A stretch of 64,000 bases of DNA, taken from contig JAJDWB010000013.1 of assembly GCA_022825855.1 (NCBI GenBank), forward strand, positions 186,001 through 250,000. The letters are read 5' to 3'. The notes below the pieces were generated by a model. It was not told the DNA's origin. It saw only the letters and a program-made list of their open reading frames with translations, and searched no databases. The DNA is from Dehalococcoidia bacterium. GTDB taxonomy: Bacteria; Chloroflexota; Dehalococcoidia; Bin125. Positions within the stretch are counted from its first letter, which is position 1; each line of letters opens with the position of its first letter. Positions 54,410 to 63,117 of this stretch are shown here, one piece after another. Both the position numbers and the translations under genes were made by a program.

Positions 54410-55233
54410 GTCGCCGCATTGATCACTTTCGCGTAGGTGTCGATCTTGAGGAATGAGTCCAACCCCGCATCCACGAACTGGGCCTCCAGATTCTCCAACA
54501 GCGTCCGCTTGTACTCGTCCACGTCAATGCCCAATGCAGCCACGTCCCCCTTGATTCGCCGCAGCCCCAGGGCGACCGCACCCGCCAGCAGAATCTGGCT
54601 TTGCCAGATGTACATCCGTCCGGCCGATGGCAACCGATCGATCAACTTGGGCAGAATCGTGTGCAGGAAGTTCACATGCCGAACCTCGTCCCTCAGGATC
54701 AGCCGGAAGATCTCCTTGGCCAGCGGATCGACATCGTCAAGCTCCAGCGCCCGCTGCAGAAACAGGGCCGCGAAGTTCTCGCTGAACAGCGTCGACGTCA
54801 GCCAGTTCTCGACCCGGTAGAAGCCCCACGATGCCATCCCCCCGAAGCGCTCGATCAGGAACCGTTCGGGCCGCGAGATGAATCCATGCCCGTTCACCTC
54901 GCTCAGATAGCGATCCAGGACGTACACATGCCGAGCTTCGTCCTGGCACTGTGCCGCCAGGTACAGATTCAGCGCCGGATCCCGCACCTGGTGGGTCGCT
55001 TGGCTCATCATCACCTGAATCGTGTCCAGGCCCATCACTTCGAGCCCCAGGAACACGTTCATCATTCGCAGCCAGGCGGCTCGCTTGGAGTCGGGAATCT
55101 CCGACCCGGCCGCCCAATCGACATCCCGGTCCGCGTTCCAGAGCCGGTCGCTCTGCTGCCGAAACAGCGTGCGGAACGCGTCGGCCTGCTCGACAGAGCG
55201 ATGAGGGCGTACGGCGCTGGGCGATCGTCGCAT
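54406..55233 (-). CDS. Ferritin-like di-iron carboxylate protein
   Basis: The 275-residue helical protein has a complete six-ligand di-iron set: E65 (GLEVM), E99 and H102 (DEARH), E152 (SENFA), E183 and H186 (DEVRH). This E / ExxH / E / ExxH pattern is shared by ferritin-like oxygenases, R2 ribonucleotide reductase relatives and AurF-type N-oxygenases. The radical-site tyrosine of R2 is not obvious. A TATGAT box (minus, 55254-55259) lies 20 bp before the ATG. The Nudix gene follows with 4-bp overlap. Confidence 0.85.
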   Translation of the reverse strand: MRRSPSAVRPHRSVEQADAFRTLFRQQSDRLWNADRDVDWAAGSEIPDSKRAAWLRMMNVFLGLEVMGLDTIQVMMSQATHQVRDPALNLYLAAQCQDEARHVYVLDRYLSEVNGHGFISRPERFLIERFGGMASWGFYRVENWLTSTLFSENFAALFLQRALELDDVDPLAKEIFRLILRDEVRHVNFLHTILPKLIDRLPSAGRMYIWQSQILLAGAVALGLRRIKGDVAALGIDVDEYKRTLLENLEAQFVDAGLDSFLKIDTYAKVINAAT

Positions 55234-55253
55234 CGGAGTTGGGCCTTTGCCCG

Positions 55254-55259
55254 ATCATA
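55254..55259 (-). promoter_or_regulatory. Predicted -10 box of ferritin-like/Nudix unit (TATGAT)
   Basis: TATGAT on the minus strand places transcription start near 55247, about 14 nt before the ATG at 55233. It faces away from the divergent box at 55307. Confidence 0.4.
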
Positions 55260-55306
55260 CTCACCGGCCTGGCGTCAGGCAGCGCGTGCCGCGCGGACGC
55301 TGATCG

Positions 55307-55312
55307 TATACT
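55307..55312 (+). promoter_or_regulatory. Predicted -10 box of leaderless 143-residue gene (TATACT)
   Basis: TATACT ends six bases before the ATG at 55319 and no ribosome binding site is present. It shares GTATACT with the boxes before alaS and the PHP gene. Confidence 0.5.
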
Positions 55313-55318
55313 GCAGCC

Positions 55319-55750
55319 ATGCCCGACGAAGGATTCGACCTCGAAGAGACGCTGCGCGCCTTACGGGAGGCCGATGTCGTCGTGATCGGGTTCGGCTGGC
55401 TCCAGGAGCGGCTGTTGATCGATGGCCGTCGCAACGAGACCGACGGCCCCTACATTCGAGTCGTCGAGCCGGTCAGGTCGCCGCAAGACCGGATTCGAGA
55501 GCTGCGCAAGCTGCGCCCCAGTTTCGACGACCCTGAGTCTTTTGTCTTTTTCCCCTGGGCAGGACGGGTCGACTCATTCGTCGAGGCCGACCTCTTCGAC
55601 CGCATTCTCGAGCGTTGCGACGGCGACCCCACCGCGGAGGACGACGCGCGGGCCGCATTGAGCCGGCTGTACGAACTCGACCGCGAGGACATTCGCCAAG
55701 CCATCGCAGGCGGCGAGAAATATCACACGCTCTATGAGCGCACGCTGTGA
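55319..55750 (+). CDS. Unknown acidic protein
   Basis: The 143-residue protein is acidic and mixed alpha/beta, with strands VVVIGFGWLQERLLID and PYIRVVEPV, then FFPWAGRVDSFVEADLF. No known motif is seen. The ATG sits six bases after a TATACT box. It is divergent from the ferritin-like gene. Confidence 0.7.
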   Translation: MPDEGFDLEETLRALREADVVVIGFGWLQERLLIDGRRNETDGPYIRVVEPVRSPQDRIRELRKLRPSFDDPESFVFFPWAGRVDSFVEADLFDRILERCDGDPTAEDDARAALSRLYELDREDIRQAIAGGEKYHTLYERTL

Positions 55751-55810
55751 GCGTTCTGTTCACTGCACAGTTACGTCACCGGCTTTGTGAGTGTTAGCTG
55801 CTTATCATAG

Positions 55811-55827
55811 GCTGAACGCAGTTCAGC
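55811..55827 (+). promoter_or_regulatory. Palindrome at a predicted transcription start
   Basis: GCTGAAC-GCA-GTTCAGC is a perfect 7-bp inverted repeat. It lies three bases after TATCAT (55803-55808), so it covers the expected start point of the small zinc-protein gene at 55861. It could be an operator or a 5' hairpin. Confidence 0.5.
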
Positions 55828-55860
55828 GTGCCCTGATGGCTGATCGACAAGGCGGAACAC

Positions 55861-56082
55861 GTGGTTGAGCGTAGAACAAAGCCCCAGCACCAGGCCGAGG
55901 CGAACGAGCCGGAGATTGGCGAACCGGCTCTTGAGACCGTTGAGTGCTCACACGTTTGGGAAATAGATCGCCCCAATCAGCAGGTCTCCCACGGACGTTG
56001 TTCCAAGTGCGGCGCTGAGAAAGACTTCCTCAACTACGGCGAAGAGCTGAGAATGCCGTTTGGCCGCCGCCGCCGTTCCTAG
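55861..56082 (+). CDS. Small zinc-knuckle protein
   Basis: The 73-residue protein starts with GTG after AGGCGGAA. Its core CSHVWEID, then GRCSKCGAEKDFLNYG, supplies Cys, His, Cys and Cys for one zinc. Similar short domains with a CxHxW start and CxxCG end are common in Chloroflexota, from memory; the function is unknown. The last residues are GRRRRS. Confidence 0.75.
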   Translation: MVERRTKPQHQAEANEPEIGEPALETVECSHVWEIDRPNQQVSHGRCSKCGAEKDFLNYGEELRMPFGRRRRS

Positions 56083-56115
56083 ACCCCGTCCAAGCCGGAC
56101 AATCGACTCCCCGAC

Positions 56116-56994
56116 TCAGGGCGGCGGAGCTGCCACTTCCACGCGGACCGCGATGATCCGCTCGATCTCATGGAACGCAACGAGATTGAAAGCCGCTGGA
56201 CTCATCTGCAGGTCCGTGTTCGTCGCCTCTGTGCCGCGTACGACCACCAGAGCCTGCGCGCCCACGACCGCGGCCTGCTGCTCGTCGGTCAACAGCGTCG
56301 CTCCGGGCAGCCTGGTCAGTCGTAGCGTCGTGCCCACAGGCCAGCGCGACGTGAACACGGTCGCCGGTTCGGTCGGGTCGTAGTCGGCTCCGTCGGCCAG
56401 CGTTCGCGGAATCCCCGATGGAATCGCTTCCGCCGTCACCCGCTCCGCCACGATCTCTGCGCCGCCAATCTGAGCGGGCGTCACCGCCTCCTCGCTCACC
56501 GTCGGCGTAATGGCCGACACTGAAGGCGGTGCCGCCTCAAGCTCTCCTTGTTGTTCGGCGTCAGGCTCCGTCGCCTCCGGCGCCGAGGACTGGGATGCCT
56601 GATCCTGAGCCGCTCCCTCGCTGTCGGCCTCGTTCGACGCGGTGTCCGCCGCCGGCTGCTCGGCCGCTGCGGGCTCGTCCGGTGGTGACGTCGATCCTTG
56701 CCCCTCCGCCGGCTCAGCCTGCTCGGTCGCTTCCACACTGGTGGCGGCCGGCGTCTCGTCTTCCTCGATCAGCTCCGTAACGCCGAAGTACACGCCCACG
56801 CCGATCCCGCCGACGGCGGCCAGCGTCAACAGCGCGCCGAACAGGCGGCGGAGCTTGGGACCGATCGGTGGTCCTTCATTGGGCAATCGGAGGCGCTGAC
56901 TGCTGTACTGACGAAAGTCGTTCGCGCCCCGAACGCGAACCTGGGGACTGGAAAAGTCCCGCGCCCCTCGCGGGTCCCGGGAGAATTGACTCAT
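56116..56994 (-). CDS. Membrane-anchored RlpA-like (double-psi barrel) protein
   Basis: The 292-residue protein has a cytoplasmic N-terminus of about 45 residues, one membrane segment (about 51-72), a long Glu/Ala/Ser/Pro-rich disordered region (about 78-180) and a C-terminal domain. The last part, with VFTSRWPVGTTLRLTRL and then TDLQMSPAAFNLVAF and AVRVEV, follows the RlpA double-psi barrel pattern (strand, GT.L, then DLSPAAF). The catalytic Asp of RlpA is not obvious. The ATG at 56994 matches the coding start best. A cell-wall role is inferred. Confidence 0.75.
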   Translation of the reverse strand: MSQFSRDPRGARDFSSPQVRVRGANDFRQYSSQRLRLPNEGPPIGPKLRRLFGALLTLAAVGGIGVGVYFGVTELIEEDETPAATSVEATEQAEPAEGQGSTSPPDEPAAAEQPAADTASNEADSEGAAQDQASQSSAPEATEPDAEQQGELEAAPPSVSAITPTVSEEAVTPAQIGGAEIVAERVTAEAIPSGIPRTLADGADYDPTEPATVFTSRWPVGTTLRLTRLPGATLLTDEQQAAVVGAQALVVVRGTEATNTDLQMSPAAFNLVAFHEIERIIAVRVEVAAPPP

Positions 56995-57059
56995 GAACGC
57001 AGGGTATGTGATCAATTCCCGATGACGGTAGCCGCAAACACCGGCAATGCCGCTGTCGA

Positions 57060-57065
57060 TAGGAT
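57060..57065 (+). promoter_or_regulatory. Predicted -10 box of a leaderless zinc-protein gene (TAGGAT)
   Basis: TAGGAT ends six bases before the ATG at 57072 and no ribosome site is present. Confidence 0.4.
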
Positions 57066-57071
57066 GACACT

Positions 57072-57446
57072 ATGGCTGCCCAAGTCGCCACCAGGCACAT
57101 CCGCTGCCCCAACTGCTCTCATGCCCTGGATGTCGGCATTCCGCCGGAGACCGGCCGGACCCGGCGGGTCGTCACGCGATGTGCGCAGTGCAATCACGAC
57201 CTGGTCGTCTCGCGGGCCCAGAAAGAGGGCGAACCGCTCCGCATCCGCGCTTGTCTGCGCTGGGACGTCACCTGTCCGTACTGCCAGGAAGCAACCGTCG
57301 CCCGTGTACCGCCCAAGGGGCTGCTGCGCCGCAAGGAAACGACTCCCTGTCGGCTCTGCCGCAAACCGCTCATTGTCGAGCGACGCGAAGAGGGGCAGCT
57401 CGTCCTACGAGCTCATCGCGGCATCCTCGAAGGCTCCCTCTTGTAG
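57072..57446 (+). CDS. Zinc-ribbon protein with four CxxC knuckles
   Basis: The 124-residue protein has four CxxC pairs: CPNC (12-15), CAQC (37-40), CPYC (68-71) and CRLC (93-96). They form two zinc-ribbon units of about 30 residues each, joined by a basic linker. No enzymatic domain is present. Nucleic acid or protein binding is inferred. It is a single-gene unit. Confidence 0.78.
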   Translation: MAAQVATRHIRCPNCSHALDVGIPPETGRTRRVVTRCAQCNHDLVVSRAQKEGEPLRIRACLRWDVTCPYCQEATVARVPPKGLLRRKETTPCRLCRKPLIVERREEGQLVLRAHRGILEGSLL

Positions 57447-57636
57447 CTGCGCGGTTCCTGGCGGCCCGTATTGGCGCCTACTTGGTGATCGGGATGTAAT
57501 CGCTGCTACGTATCGCCTGTTCCGACCCCATGTCCGACGCTTCTCTAGTGACCGATTTCACTTACGCGTTTACAGTGCAGGAATACCAATTCGCGGCCCC
57601 GGCGCTCCGTCGCGAGGCCTCAGAAAGAGCGGGAAC
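57447..57636 (+). other. Leader region of malic enzyme gene
   Basis: These 190 bases contain no gene. A TACAGT box near 57572-57577 could be the -10 for malic enzyme, about 60 bp before its ATG. GGGAAC lies just before the start and is a weak ribosome site. Confidence 0.35.
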
Positions 57637-58794
57637 ATGAGCGACTACGACCAGCGCGCCATTGAGATGCATCGTGAATGGGGCGGCAAGGTCGACTACG
57701 CCTCCAAGGTCACCGTCGAGAACCACGACGACCTCTCGGTCGTCTACACCCCTGGCGTCGCCGCCCCCTGCCTCGAGATCGCCCGCGACCCGGAGCTCGC
57801 TCGCGTGATGACCGGCGTCGGCAACCTGGTCGCCGTGATCACCGATGGCTCCGCCGTGCTCGGACTCGGCGACATCGGACCCCAGGCAGCGCTCCCGGTA
57901 ATGGAAGGCAAGTGTGTCCTCTTCCGCAGCTTCGCGGGCGTCGACGCGATTCCGATTGCGCTGTCGGTCCGTGAGGTTGACGACATCGTTGCGGCGATCG
58001 AGGCCATCGCGCCCTCGCTCGGCGGCATCAACCTCGAGGACATCTCCGCGCCGCGTTGCTTCGAGATCGAGCAGCGCCTGCACGACTCCCTGGACATTCC
58101 GGTGATGCACGACGATCAGCATGGCACGGCCGTGGTCGCTCTGGCTGGGGTGATCAACGCGCTGCGTCTGACCAACCGCGACTTCAAGGACATCCGCACC
58201 TCCATCCTCGGCGCGGGCGCCAGTGGCATCGCCTGCGGGGCAATCTTGCGTGAGATGGGCTGCGAAGATGTCGCCCTGATCGACTCCAAGGGTCTGCTCA
58301 CCATCGACCGCGAGGACCTCAACCCCTGGAAGCGCGCTGCCGCCGAATGGTGCGAGTACCGCAACAACCCCGACGGCAGCATTCCCCAAACCTCACAGGT
58401 CATGCGCGGGACCGACCTCTTCCTCGGCCTCGCCGGTCCCGGTCTCGTGACCGTCTCCGATGTCGCCTCGATGAACGACAACGCGATGGTCTTCGCGATG
58501 GCCAATCCGACCCCGGAGATTATGCCCGACGAGGCGGCCGAGGCCGGCGCGTCGATCGTCGCCACCGGACGCTCAGACTTCCCCAACCAGATCAACAATG
58601 CGCTCGGCTTCCCGGGTATGTTCCGCGGTCTGCTCGACGGCGGTATCCCCAAGATCGAGGACGAGCACAAGATTGCGGCTGCACAGGCGATCGCCGACTT
58701 CGTCGCCGATCCTACGCCCGACCGGATCGTGCCCAGCATCTTCGAGGAAGGCCTGGCCTACAAGGTCGCCGACGCCGTCAAGGCCACCGGCTAA
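57637..58794 (+). CDS. Malic enzyme (oxaloacetate-decarboxylating malate dehydrogenase)
   Basis: The enzyme oxidatively decarboxylates malate to pyruvate. The 385-residue protein is the short bacterial form. It has the tyrosine in [15 protein letters not shown], the lysine in [19 protein letters not shown], the metal-binding [12 protein letters not shown] and [10 protein letters not shown], the NAD(P) loop [11 protein letters not shown] and [10 protein letters not shown]. Cofactor preference cannot be read reliably. No phosphotransacetylase domain is attached. It stands alone with its own leader. Confidence 0.95.
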   Translation: MSDYDQRAIEMHREWGGKVDYASKVTVENHDDLSVVYTPGVAAPCLEIARDPELARVMTGVGNLVAVITDGSAVLGLGDIGPQAALPVMEGKCVLFRSFAGVDAIPIALSVREVDDIVAAIEAIAPSLGGINLEDISAPRCFEIEQRLHDSLDIPVMHDDQHGTAVVALAGVINALRLTNRDFKDIRTSILGAGASGIACGAILREMGCEDVALIDSKGLLTIDREDLNPWKRAAAEWCEYRNNPDGSIPQTSQVMRGTDLFLGLAGPGLVTVSDVASMNDNAMVFAMANPTPEIMPDEAAEAGASIVATGRSDFPNQINNALGFPGMFRGLLDGGIPKIEDEHKIAAAQAIADFVADPTPDRIVPSIFEEGLAYKVADAVKATG

Positions 58795-58812
58795 CCCCGC
58801 AATCCCCAACCC

Positions 58813-59751
58813 TTAGGGAGAGGGCCCCTGGTCGGCGGCGGCGGATCCCCCGTAGACGTCCAGCGCCTGGGCCAGCGCACCGCGCAGACCCAGCAACGGT
58901 GCATAGCCCAGCGACACCCGCGCTCTCGAGTCGTCGATCAGATGCGGCCGCCCGGTCATGTCCACATACCCGTCCACCCCTTCGGGCTCAGGCAGGATCC
59001 AGGCCGACAGGCGCAGGGCGTCCATGCCTCGCGCAAACAGGTACGGCGCGCTCCAGAATCGACCCTCCACGCCGCGTAGCTGGCACGCCTCGCCCGCCAA
59101 CTCCCGCCAGGTCGTGTGCGCCGAGGCGACGTGAAACACCTGGTCGACCGCTTCGTCGGTGTGATTCAGCATCGCCCATACCGCGCGCCCCAGGTCTGCG
59201 CCGGCGAGAATCGAGAGCGGCGCTCGGCCCCCGTCGACCAACGCACCCCGAGGCCGCGAGATGAAGTGCCTGATCGTATCCATCAACGCTCCACCGTCGC
59301 TGACGACTACCGGCGCCGCCCGCAAGATCGAAAGCGGCACGCGCCGTCGGTACGTCCTCGCCACGCGCTCCGCCGCGACGCGACTCTGCTGCGCCGGGCC
59401 GAGCGGTCGCGGAATCCAGCTCTCGGTCACTGGCCAGGGAGGCAGCCGGCGGCCGTAGGTCTCCGTTGTCGAGATCAACAGCACCTGCTCAAGATCCTGC
59501 TGCCGGCAAGCGTCCAGCAACGTCGTGGTCGCGTGGACGTTGGCAGCCGTATAGGCCGAGGCTGAGTGCCCCGGCTCCGTCAGCGACGCCGCGTGCACGA
59601 CGTGCGTGACCTGCGCGGGAAGCGTGACGGCGCCTGCGTCCACACCAATCTCAATCGGCACAATCTCCACGTCTTGCCGCACCAATTCGCGGTACACCGC
59701 CCCGCCCAAGGCCTGCTCGCTGCCGGTCAACGCGATCCGCATCGTTGCCAT
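58813..59751 (-). CDS. NAD-dependent epimerase/dehydratase-like SDR, degenerate active site
   Basis: The 312-residue protein has an extended SDR fold: a dinucleotide loop in IALTGSEQALGGAV, HVVHAASL, LISTTETYG and a C-terminal substrate domain. The usual YxxxK pair is missing: the tyrosine region reads ETYGRRLPPW, and where YGRSK is expected there is QQSRVAAER. The dinucleotide loop is also unusual (GSEQALG for GATGFLG). It may bind NAD without the standard chemistry. AGGAGG lies upstream of the ATG at 59751. It is divergent from the hydrolase gene. Confidence 0.82.
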   Translation of the reverse strand: MATMRIALTGSEQALGGAVYRELVRQDVEIVPIEIGVDAGAVTLPAQVTHVVHAASLTEPGHSASAYTAANVHATTTLLDACRQQDLEQVLLISTTETYGRRLPPWPVTESWIPRPLGPAQQSRVAAERVARTYRRRVPLSILRAAPVVVSDGGALMDTIRHFISRPRGALVDGGRAPLSILAGADLGRAVWAMLNHTDEAVDQVFHVASAHTTWRELAGEACQLRGVEGRFWSAPYLFARGMDALRLSAWILPEPEGVDGYVDMTGRPHLIDDSRARVSLGYAPLLGLRGALAQALDVYGGSAAADQGPSP

Positions 59752-59847
59752 GGAATCCTGCCTCCTCCAATGACCCCGCTGCTAGCCTCCGCCCTGCATG
59801 CAGAGCGTATGCCTTGAACAGTGATTCCTCAGCATCCGGAGGTTGGA

Positions 59848-60630
59848 ATGCCGACTCTTTCTCGACCGAACTGCGACATCTTCTACGAGGAGACGGGCAG
59901 CGGACCGGCCATCATCTTCGCGCACGGCGCCGGCGGTAACCATCTCTCCTGGTGGCAGCAGGTTCCGGTGTTTGCCCACTCCTACCGTTGCGTCGCGTTC
60001 GATCACCGAGGCTGGGGCCGCAGCATTCCCAGCGGAGGTCCGGGACGCGCCGCCTTCGTTGACGACCTGTTGGCCTTGATGGACGAACTGCGCATCGACC
60101 GCGCCGCTCTCGTCGCGCAATCCATGGGCGGCTGGTCCTGCCTCGGCGCCGCAGTCCAGGCGCCCGAGCGTGTCTCGGCACTAGTCATGGCCGACACCAT
60201 GGGCGGACTAATGACTGAGGAGATCAGAGAGCTGTGGGAAGAGACCCGGCGCCTCGTCGAAGCTCAGGGACTCGGCTCGCTCGCCTACGACCAGACCCTC
60301 AAGGAGCGCGATCCCGCCCTCGCCTTCCTCTACGACGAAATCATGGCCATGAACCCGCCGCGCGACCCCGATCTGGTCGACTCCCTCAACGAGCTCGCCC
60401 CAGATCCGGACGCGGTCGCCAGTCTCTCAATGCCGGTGCTCTGGGTGGTCGGCGGCAACGATCCCCTGACCTCGCCGGCAATCATCCGCGCCGCTCACGC
60501 ACACGTGCCCGGCTCGCAGTACTACGAGATTCCGGCCACCGGCCACAGCGTCTACTTCGAGCGGGCCCAGGAGTTTAACGGGCAGCTAAGCCGCTTCCTC
60601 GTCGACGCTGGTTGGGGCGCCGGCATCTAG
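59848..60630 (+). CDS. Alpha/beta hydrolase
   Basis: The 260-residue protein has the oxyanion region FAHGAGGNHLSWWQQ, the nucleophile elbow in AQSMGGW, a cap region, the acid in VGGNDPLTSP and the histidine in PATGHSVYFE. This is the epoxide hydrolase/haloalkane dehalogenase-like branch. GGAGG lies seven bases before the ATG at 59848; an upstream in-frame start at 59821 is less likely. Substrate is unknown. Confidence 0.88.
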   Translation: MPTLSRPNCDIFYEETGSGPAIIFAHGAGGNHLSWWQQVPVFAHSYRCVAFDHRGWGRSIPSGGPGRAAFVDDLLALMDELRIDRAALVAQSMGGWSCLGAAVQAPERVSALVMADTMGGLMTEEIRELWEETRRLVEAQGLGSLAYDQTLKERDPALAFLYDEIMAMNPPRDPDLVDSLNELAPDPDAVASLSMPVLWVVGGNDPLTSPAIIRAAHAHVPGSQYYEIPATGHSVYFERAQEFNGQLSRFLVDAGWGAGI

Positions 60631-60633
60631 CCG

Positions 60634-62025
60634 CTAGCTGATCGTGGACCAGGAGATGCTCAAGGCGAGCTCCAGCGCCTGCTGCTCGTAGCTCAGCGAC
60701 GGATCCCAGAGCATAAACCCGACTCCGCCGGCCGCAGCCGTTGCCGCAATCTGGGCGTGGACCTGCTCGGCGTAGTACGGCAGGCCGCGGGACTGATAGT
60801 CGTGAAAGTCCTGCAGCCAGGGGCGAACCAGGGCCGAGCCCGGGTCCTCGATCCGGTTGACAGTCGCTTCGACGTTGAAACGAACCACCGGACCTGGGTG
60901 CTCTGGTGGATAGGCGTAGCCGAACGAACCGGGTGTCCAGCCGCTTGGATAGACCATCGGCGAGATGTAATCGAGATACGGAGCCAGGCTCTCAACCGAC
61001 TGACCGATCCCCTGGTCATTGCCTGCCGTCGACACCACACCAAACGTGTCGAACGATACGGCCACGCCCGCAAGATGGAGCGCCTCGCTCGCCTCTTGCG
61101 CGAATCGCGTGATTGCCGCGACCCGCGCCGCTTCACTCTTCCGTTCCAACAAACCGTTCTCGTACGGCAGTCGGACGTAGTCGTATTGAATCTCTTCGAC
61201 GTAATCCGCCGCAGCAACCCCGATCTCGATGTTGTAGCTGCGAGCGCTGGAGTTGTAAGCGGATGACCATGTGCTTCCCATGCTGTCAATGAACAGACCG
61301 CCGGCAAGATTGTGCAGAGCATTGTCTACAAACCACCGGGGATAGGTTCGGTCTAGGAAGGTCACGACCCGGCCGATTCGATAGACACCTTTCTTCTGCA
61401 GCTCCTGCAGGAAGGTGCCGACCGACTCGACGTCGCGATCGGCATTGATCTGCTCGACGGTAGGCGTCGCGGCAATCGAAAACACCTGCCCCGACTCGTC
61501 CTTGATGTCGACCACTACCGCGTTAATCAAATCTCGATCCACGAGGTTGTGTGCCCATGCCTGCACCGATGGCTTGGTCACTTCATCGAACGGGATGTAC
61601 ACCGCCCGCACAACCAGGTTGCGCAGCACGATCACGGTTCGGTCGTAGTAGATCGGCCGCCTCACCACGTCGTATCCCGGTTGAATCACCGACAGCGATC
61701 CCGTCCGCTTGCCCGGCTCGAACAGGAATCGGCCGCTGCTGTCGGTCCGTACCATGGCGCTCCCGGTCGAGACCCGCGCCTGCGAGGCAGGTCGCAGGCG
61801 TCCCTGGTCCCACACGTAGACGCGGCCACTCAGATCCTCTGAGACCGCCGATGCAGTCAGACCAATCAGCTCTCCACTCTCCGGCCCGTGAGCTCCCACC
61901 TCGACCGGTTCCTCCGCGTCAACAATGCGCAACGCCGCTCCCGCGACGAACGCGAGCACCACAACTGCGGAGAGAATGGCAATTCGTATCAGTCGGGTCC
62001 AACGCAATCCATCTTGAGACAACAC
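60634..62025 (-). CDS. DUF4015-type putative glycoside hydrolase, membrane anchored
   Basis: The 463-residue protein starts at GTG 62023-62025, nine bases after GGAAGG, giving a good signal anchor (about 12-33). An upstream in-frame ATG at 62169 would sit before the likely promoter (TACAAT near 62077-62082 on this strand). A small beta domain (about 60-130) with SGRFLF and GYDVVRRPI resembles carboxypeptidase-regulatory repeats. The rest has the DUF4015 barrel with VVDIKDE, YVRLPYENGL-type and ISPMVYPSGW segments. A role in cell-surface polysaccharide turnover is inferred. Confidence 0.85.
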   Translation of the reverse strand: MLSQDGLRWTRLIRIAILSAVVVLAFVAGAALRIVDAEEPVEVGAHGPESGELIGLTASAVSEDLSGRVYVWDQGRLRPASQARVSTGSAMVRTDSSGRFLFEPGKRTGSLSVIQPGYDVVRRPIYYDRTVIVLRNLVVRAVYIPFDEVTKPSVQAWAHNLVDRDLINAVVVDIKDESGQVFSIAATPTVEQINADRDVESVGTFLQELQKKGVYRIGRVVTFLDRTYPRWFVDNALHNLAGGLFIDSMGSTWSSAYNSSARSYNIEIGVAAADYVEEIQYDYVRLPYENGLLERKSEAARVAAITRFAQEASEALHLAGVAVSFDTFGVVSTAGNDQGIGQSVESLAPYLDYISPMVYPSGWTPGSFGYAYPPEHPGPVVRFNVEATVNRIEDPGSALVRPWLQDFHDYQSRGLPYYAEQVHAQIAATAAAGGVGFMLWDPSLSYEQQALELALSISWSTIS

Positions 62026-62175
62026 CTGAATGTGCCTTCCCCCCAACGCACGAATAGCCCTGCCACTATCCACATTGTACACATAACTACTTGACAACGT
62101 GATCTGCCCCTCACTCGGCGTCGACCTGCCGGTGTGATGCTTCGTCGTCTGGCTCAATGCTGCAGTCATGATTGA

Positions 62176-62532
62176 TTAGGCGGCACCTGAGTCGCTTGAC
62201 TCCGCAGCCTGGCACAGATTCAACAGTCCCTGGTGGGCAGCAGCCTCGAGCGGACGCATACCGCGTCCGAACAGGAACACATTGCTCAGCCTCCAGCGCC
62301 AGCCCAGCGGCCGCAATTGGTCGGATACCAGACAGCGATCGCCGCGCCGTTCAATCCGGTACGCATGCTGGACCCGGAAGCCGACACCCATCCGCACTTC
62401 AATCAACAACTCGCGCGGCGGATGCTCCACCAATATCTCCGCCTGTCCATCCGCCTCGCCCTCGCCTGCCTCATCGCGCAGCAGTCTCCACAGACGCTCG
62501 GCCGATGCTGCCGTCTCAATCGGTTCAATCAT
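62176..62532 (-). CDS. SRPBCC (START-like) fold protein
   Basis: The 118-residue protein fits the SRPBCC/polyketide cyclase family by its order of strands: ILVEHPPRELLIEVRMG, HAYRIERRGDRCLVSDQL and the long C-terminal helix. The family binds hydrophobic ligands. It overlaps the HAD gene by 8 bp. The ligand is unknown. Confidence 0.65.
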   Translation of the reverse strand: MIEPIETAASAERLWRLLRDEAGEGEADGQAEILVEHPPRELLIEVRMGVGFRVQHAYRIERRGDRCLVSDQLRPLGWRWRLSNVFLFGRGMRPLEAAAHQGLLNLCQAAESSDSGAA

Positions 62533-63103
62533 CGCGAGCCACCCCCTCGATCAATCCCCGAACCGCGTCGAGGTCCTCGCATCGGGTCACCAGTTCCGGA
62601 TAGGCCAGACTCCGGTTCCGAGGCCAACTCACCAGACCGACGCGGATCCCGTTGCGTGCCAGCACCGCCGCGGTCGCGGCATCGTCATCGATGTGCAGCG
62701 CTGCGTCGATCCCGCCCAGGTACGCCTCCTTGTATCGCGCAGACGCGAGCGACGTGCCGTTCATCACGAGTTCCTCGATCATCGGGTCAAAGCCGTGCCG
62801 TTCCAACCACGCCTGCGTTTGTGTCCGCCCGCGTTCATGACGTCCCGTCAGGACAATCACTCGGCCATGGTTCGATGCAGCCTGAAGCGCCTCCCTGGCG
62901 CCCCGCCGTGGCGGACGCAAGACATACCGGAACCGATACCAGGTCCCTTCCAGCGCCCGGTCGACGAATCCACGCTTGCGTCGCGGCGCCGGCATCCCCT
63001 GTGACGCAGGCGCCAGCGAGACATCGCGATTGATCGCCGGATTCCAGCCGAACGGCGGCTCGGCCAGCACGCCGTCGAGATCGAACGACCACACTCGAGT
63101 CAT
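62525..63103 (-). CDS. HAD-superfamily phosphatase-like protein
   Basis: The 192-residue protein has motif I SFDLDGVLAEPP, motif II VIVLTGRHERGR and the acidic motif HIDDDAATAAVLARNG. These fit HAD hydrolases with DxDGV. It overlaps the SRPBCC gene by 8 bp and follows the SDR gene by 14 bp. The ATG at 63103 has GGAG five bases upstream. Substrate is unknown. Confidence 0.8.
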   Translation of the reverse strand: MTRVWSFDLDGVLAEPPFGWNPAINRDVSLAPASQGMPAPRRKRGFVDRALEGTWYRFRYVLRPPRRGAREALQAASNHGRVIVLTGRHERGRTQTQAWLERHGFDPMIEELVMNGTSLASARYKEAYLGGIDAALHIDDDAATAAVLARNGIRVGLVSWPRNRSLAYPELVTRCEDLDAVRGLIEGVARDD

Positions 63104-63117
63104 CGCCGCTCCAGTCG

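Noticed and set aside
56698-57636. Upstream extension of malic enzyme
   Set aside because: It would cross the zinc-ribbon gene and an antisense gene. Malic enzyme starts naturally at 57637.
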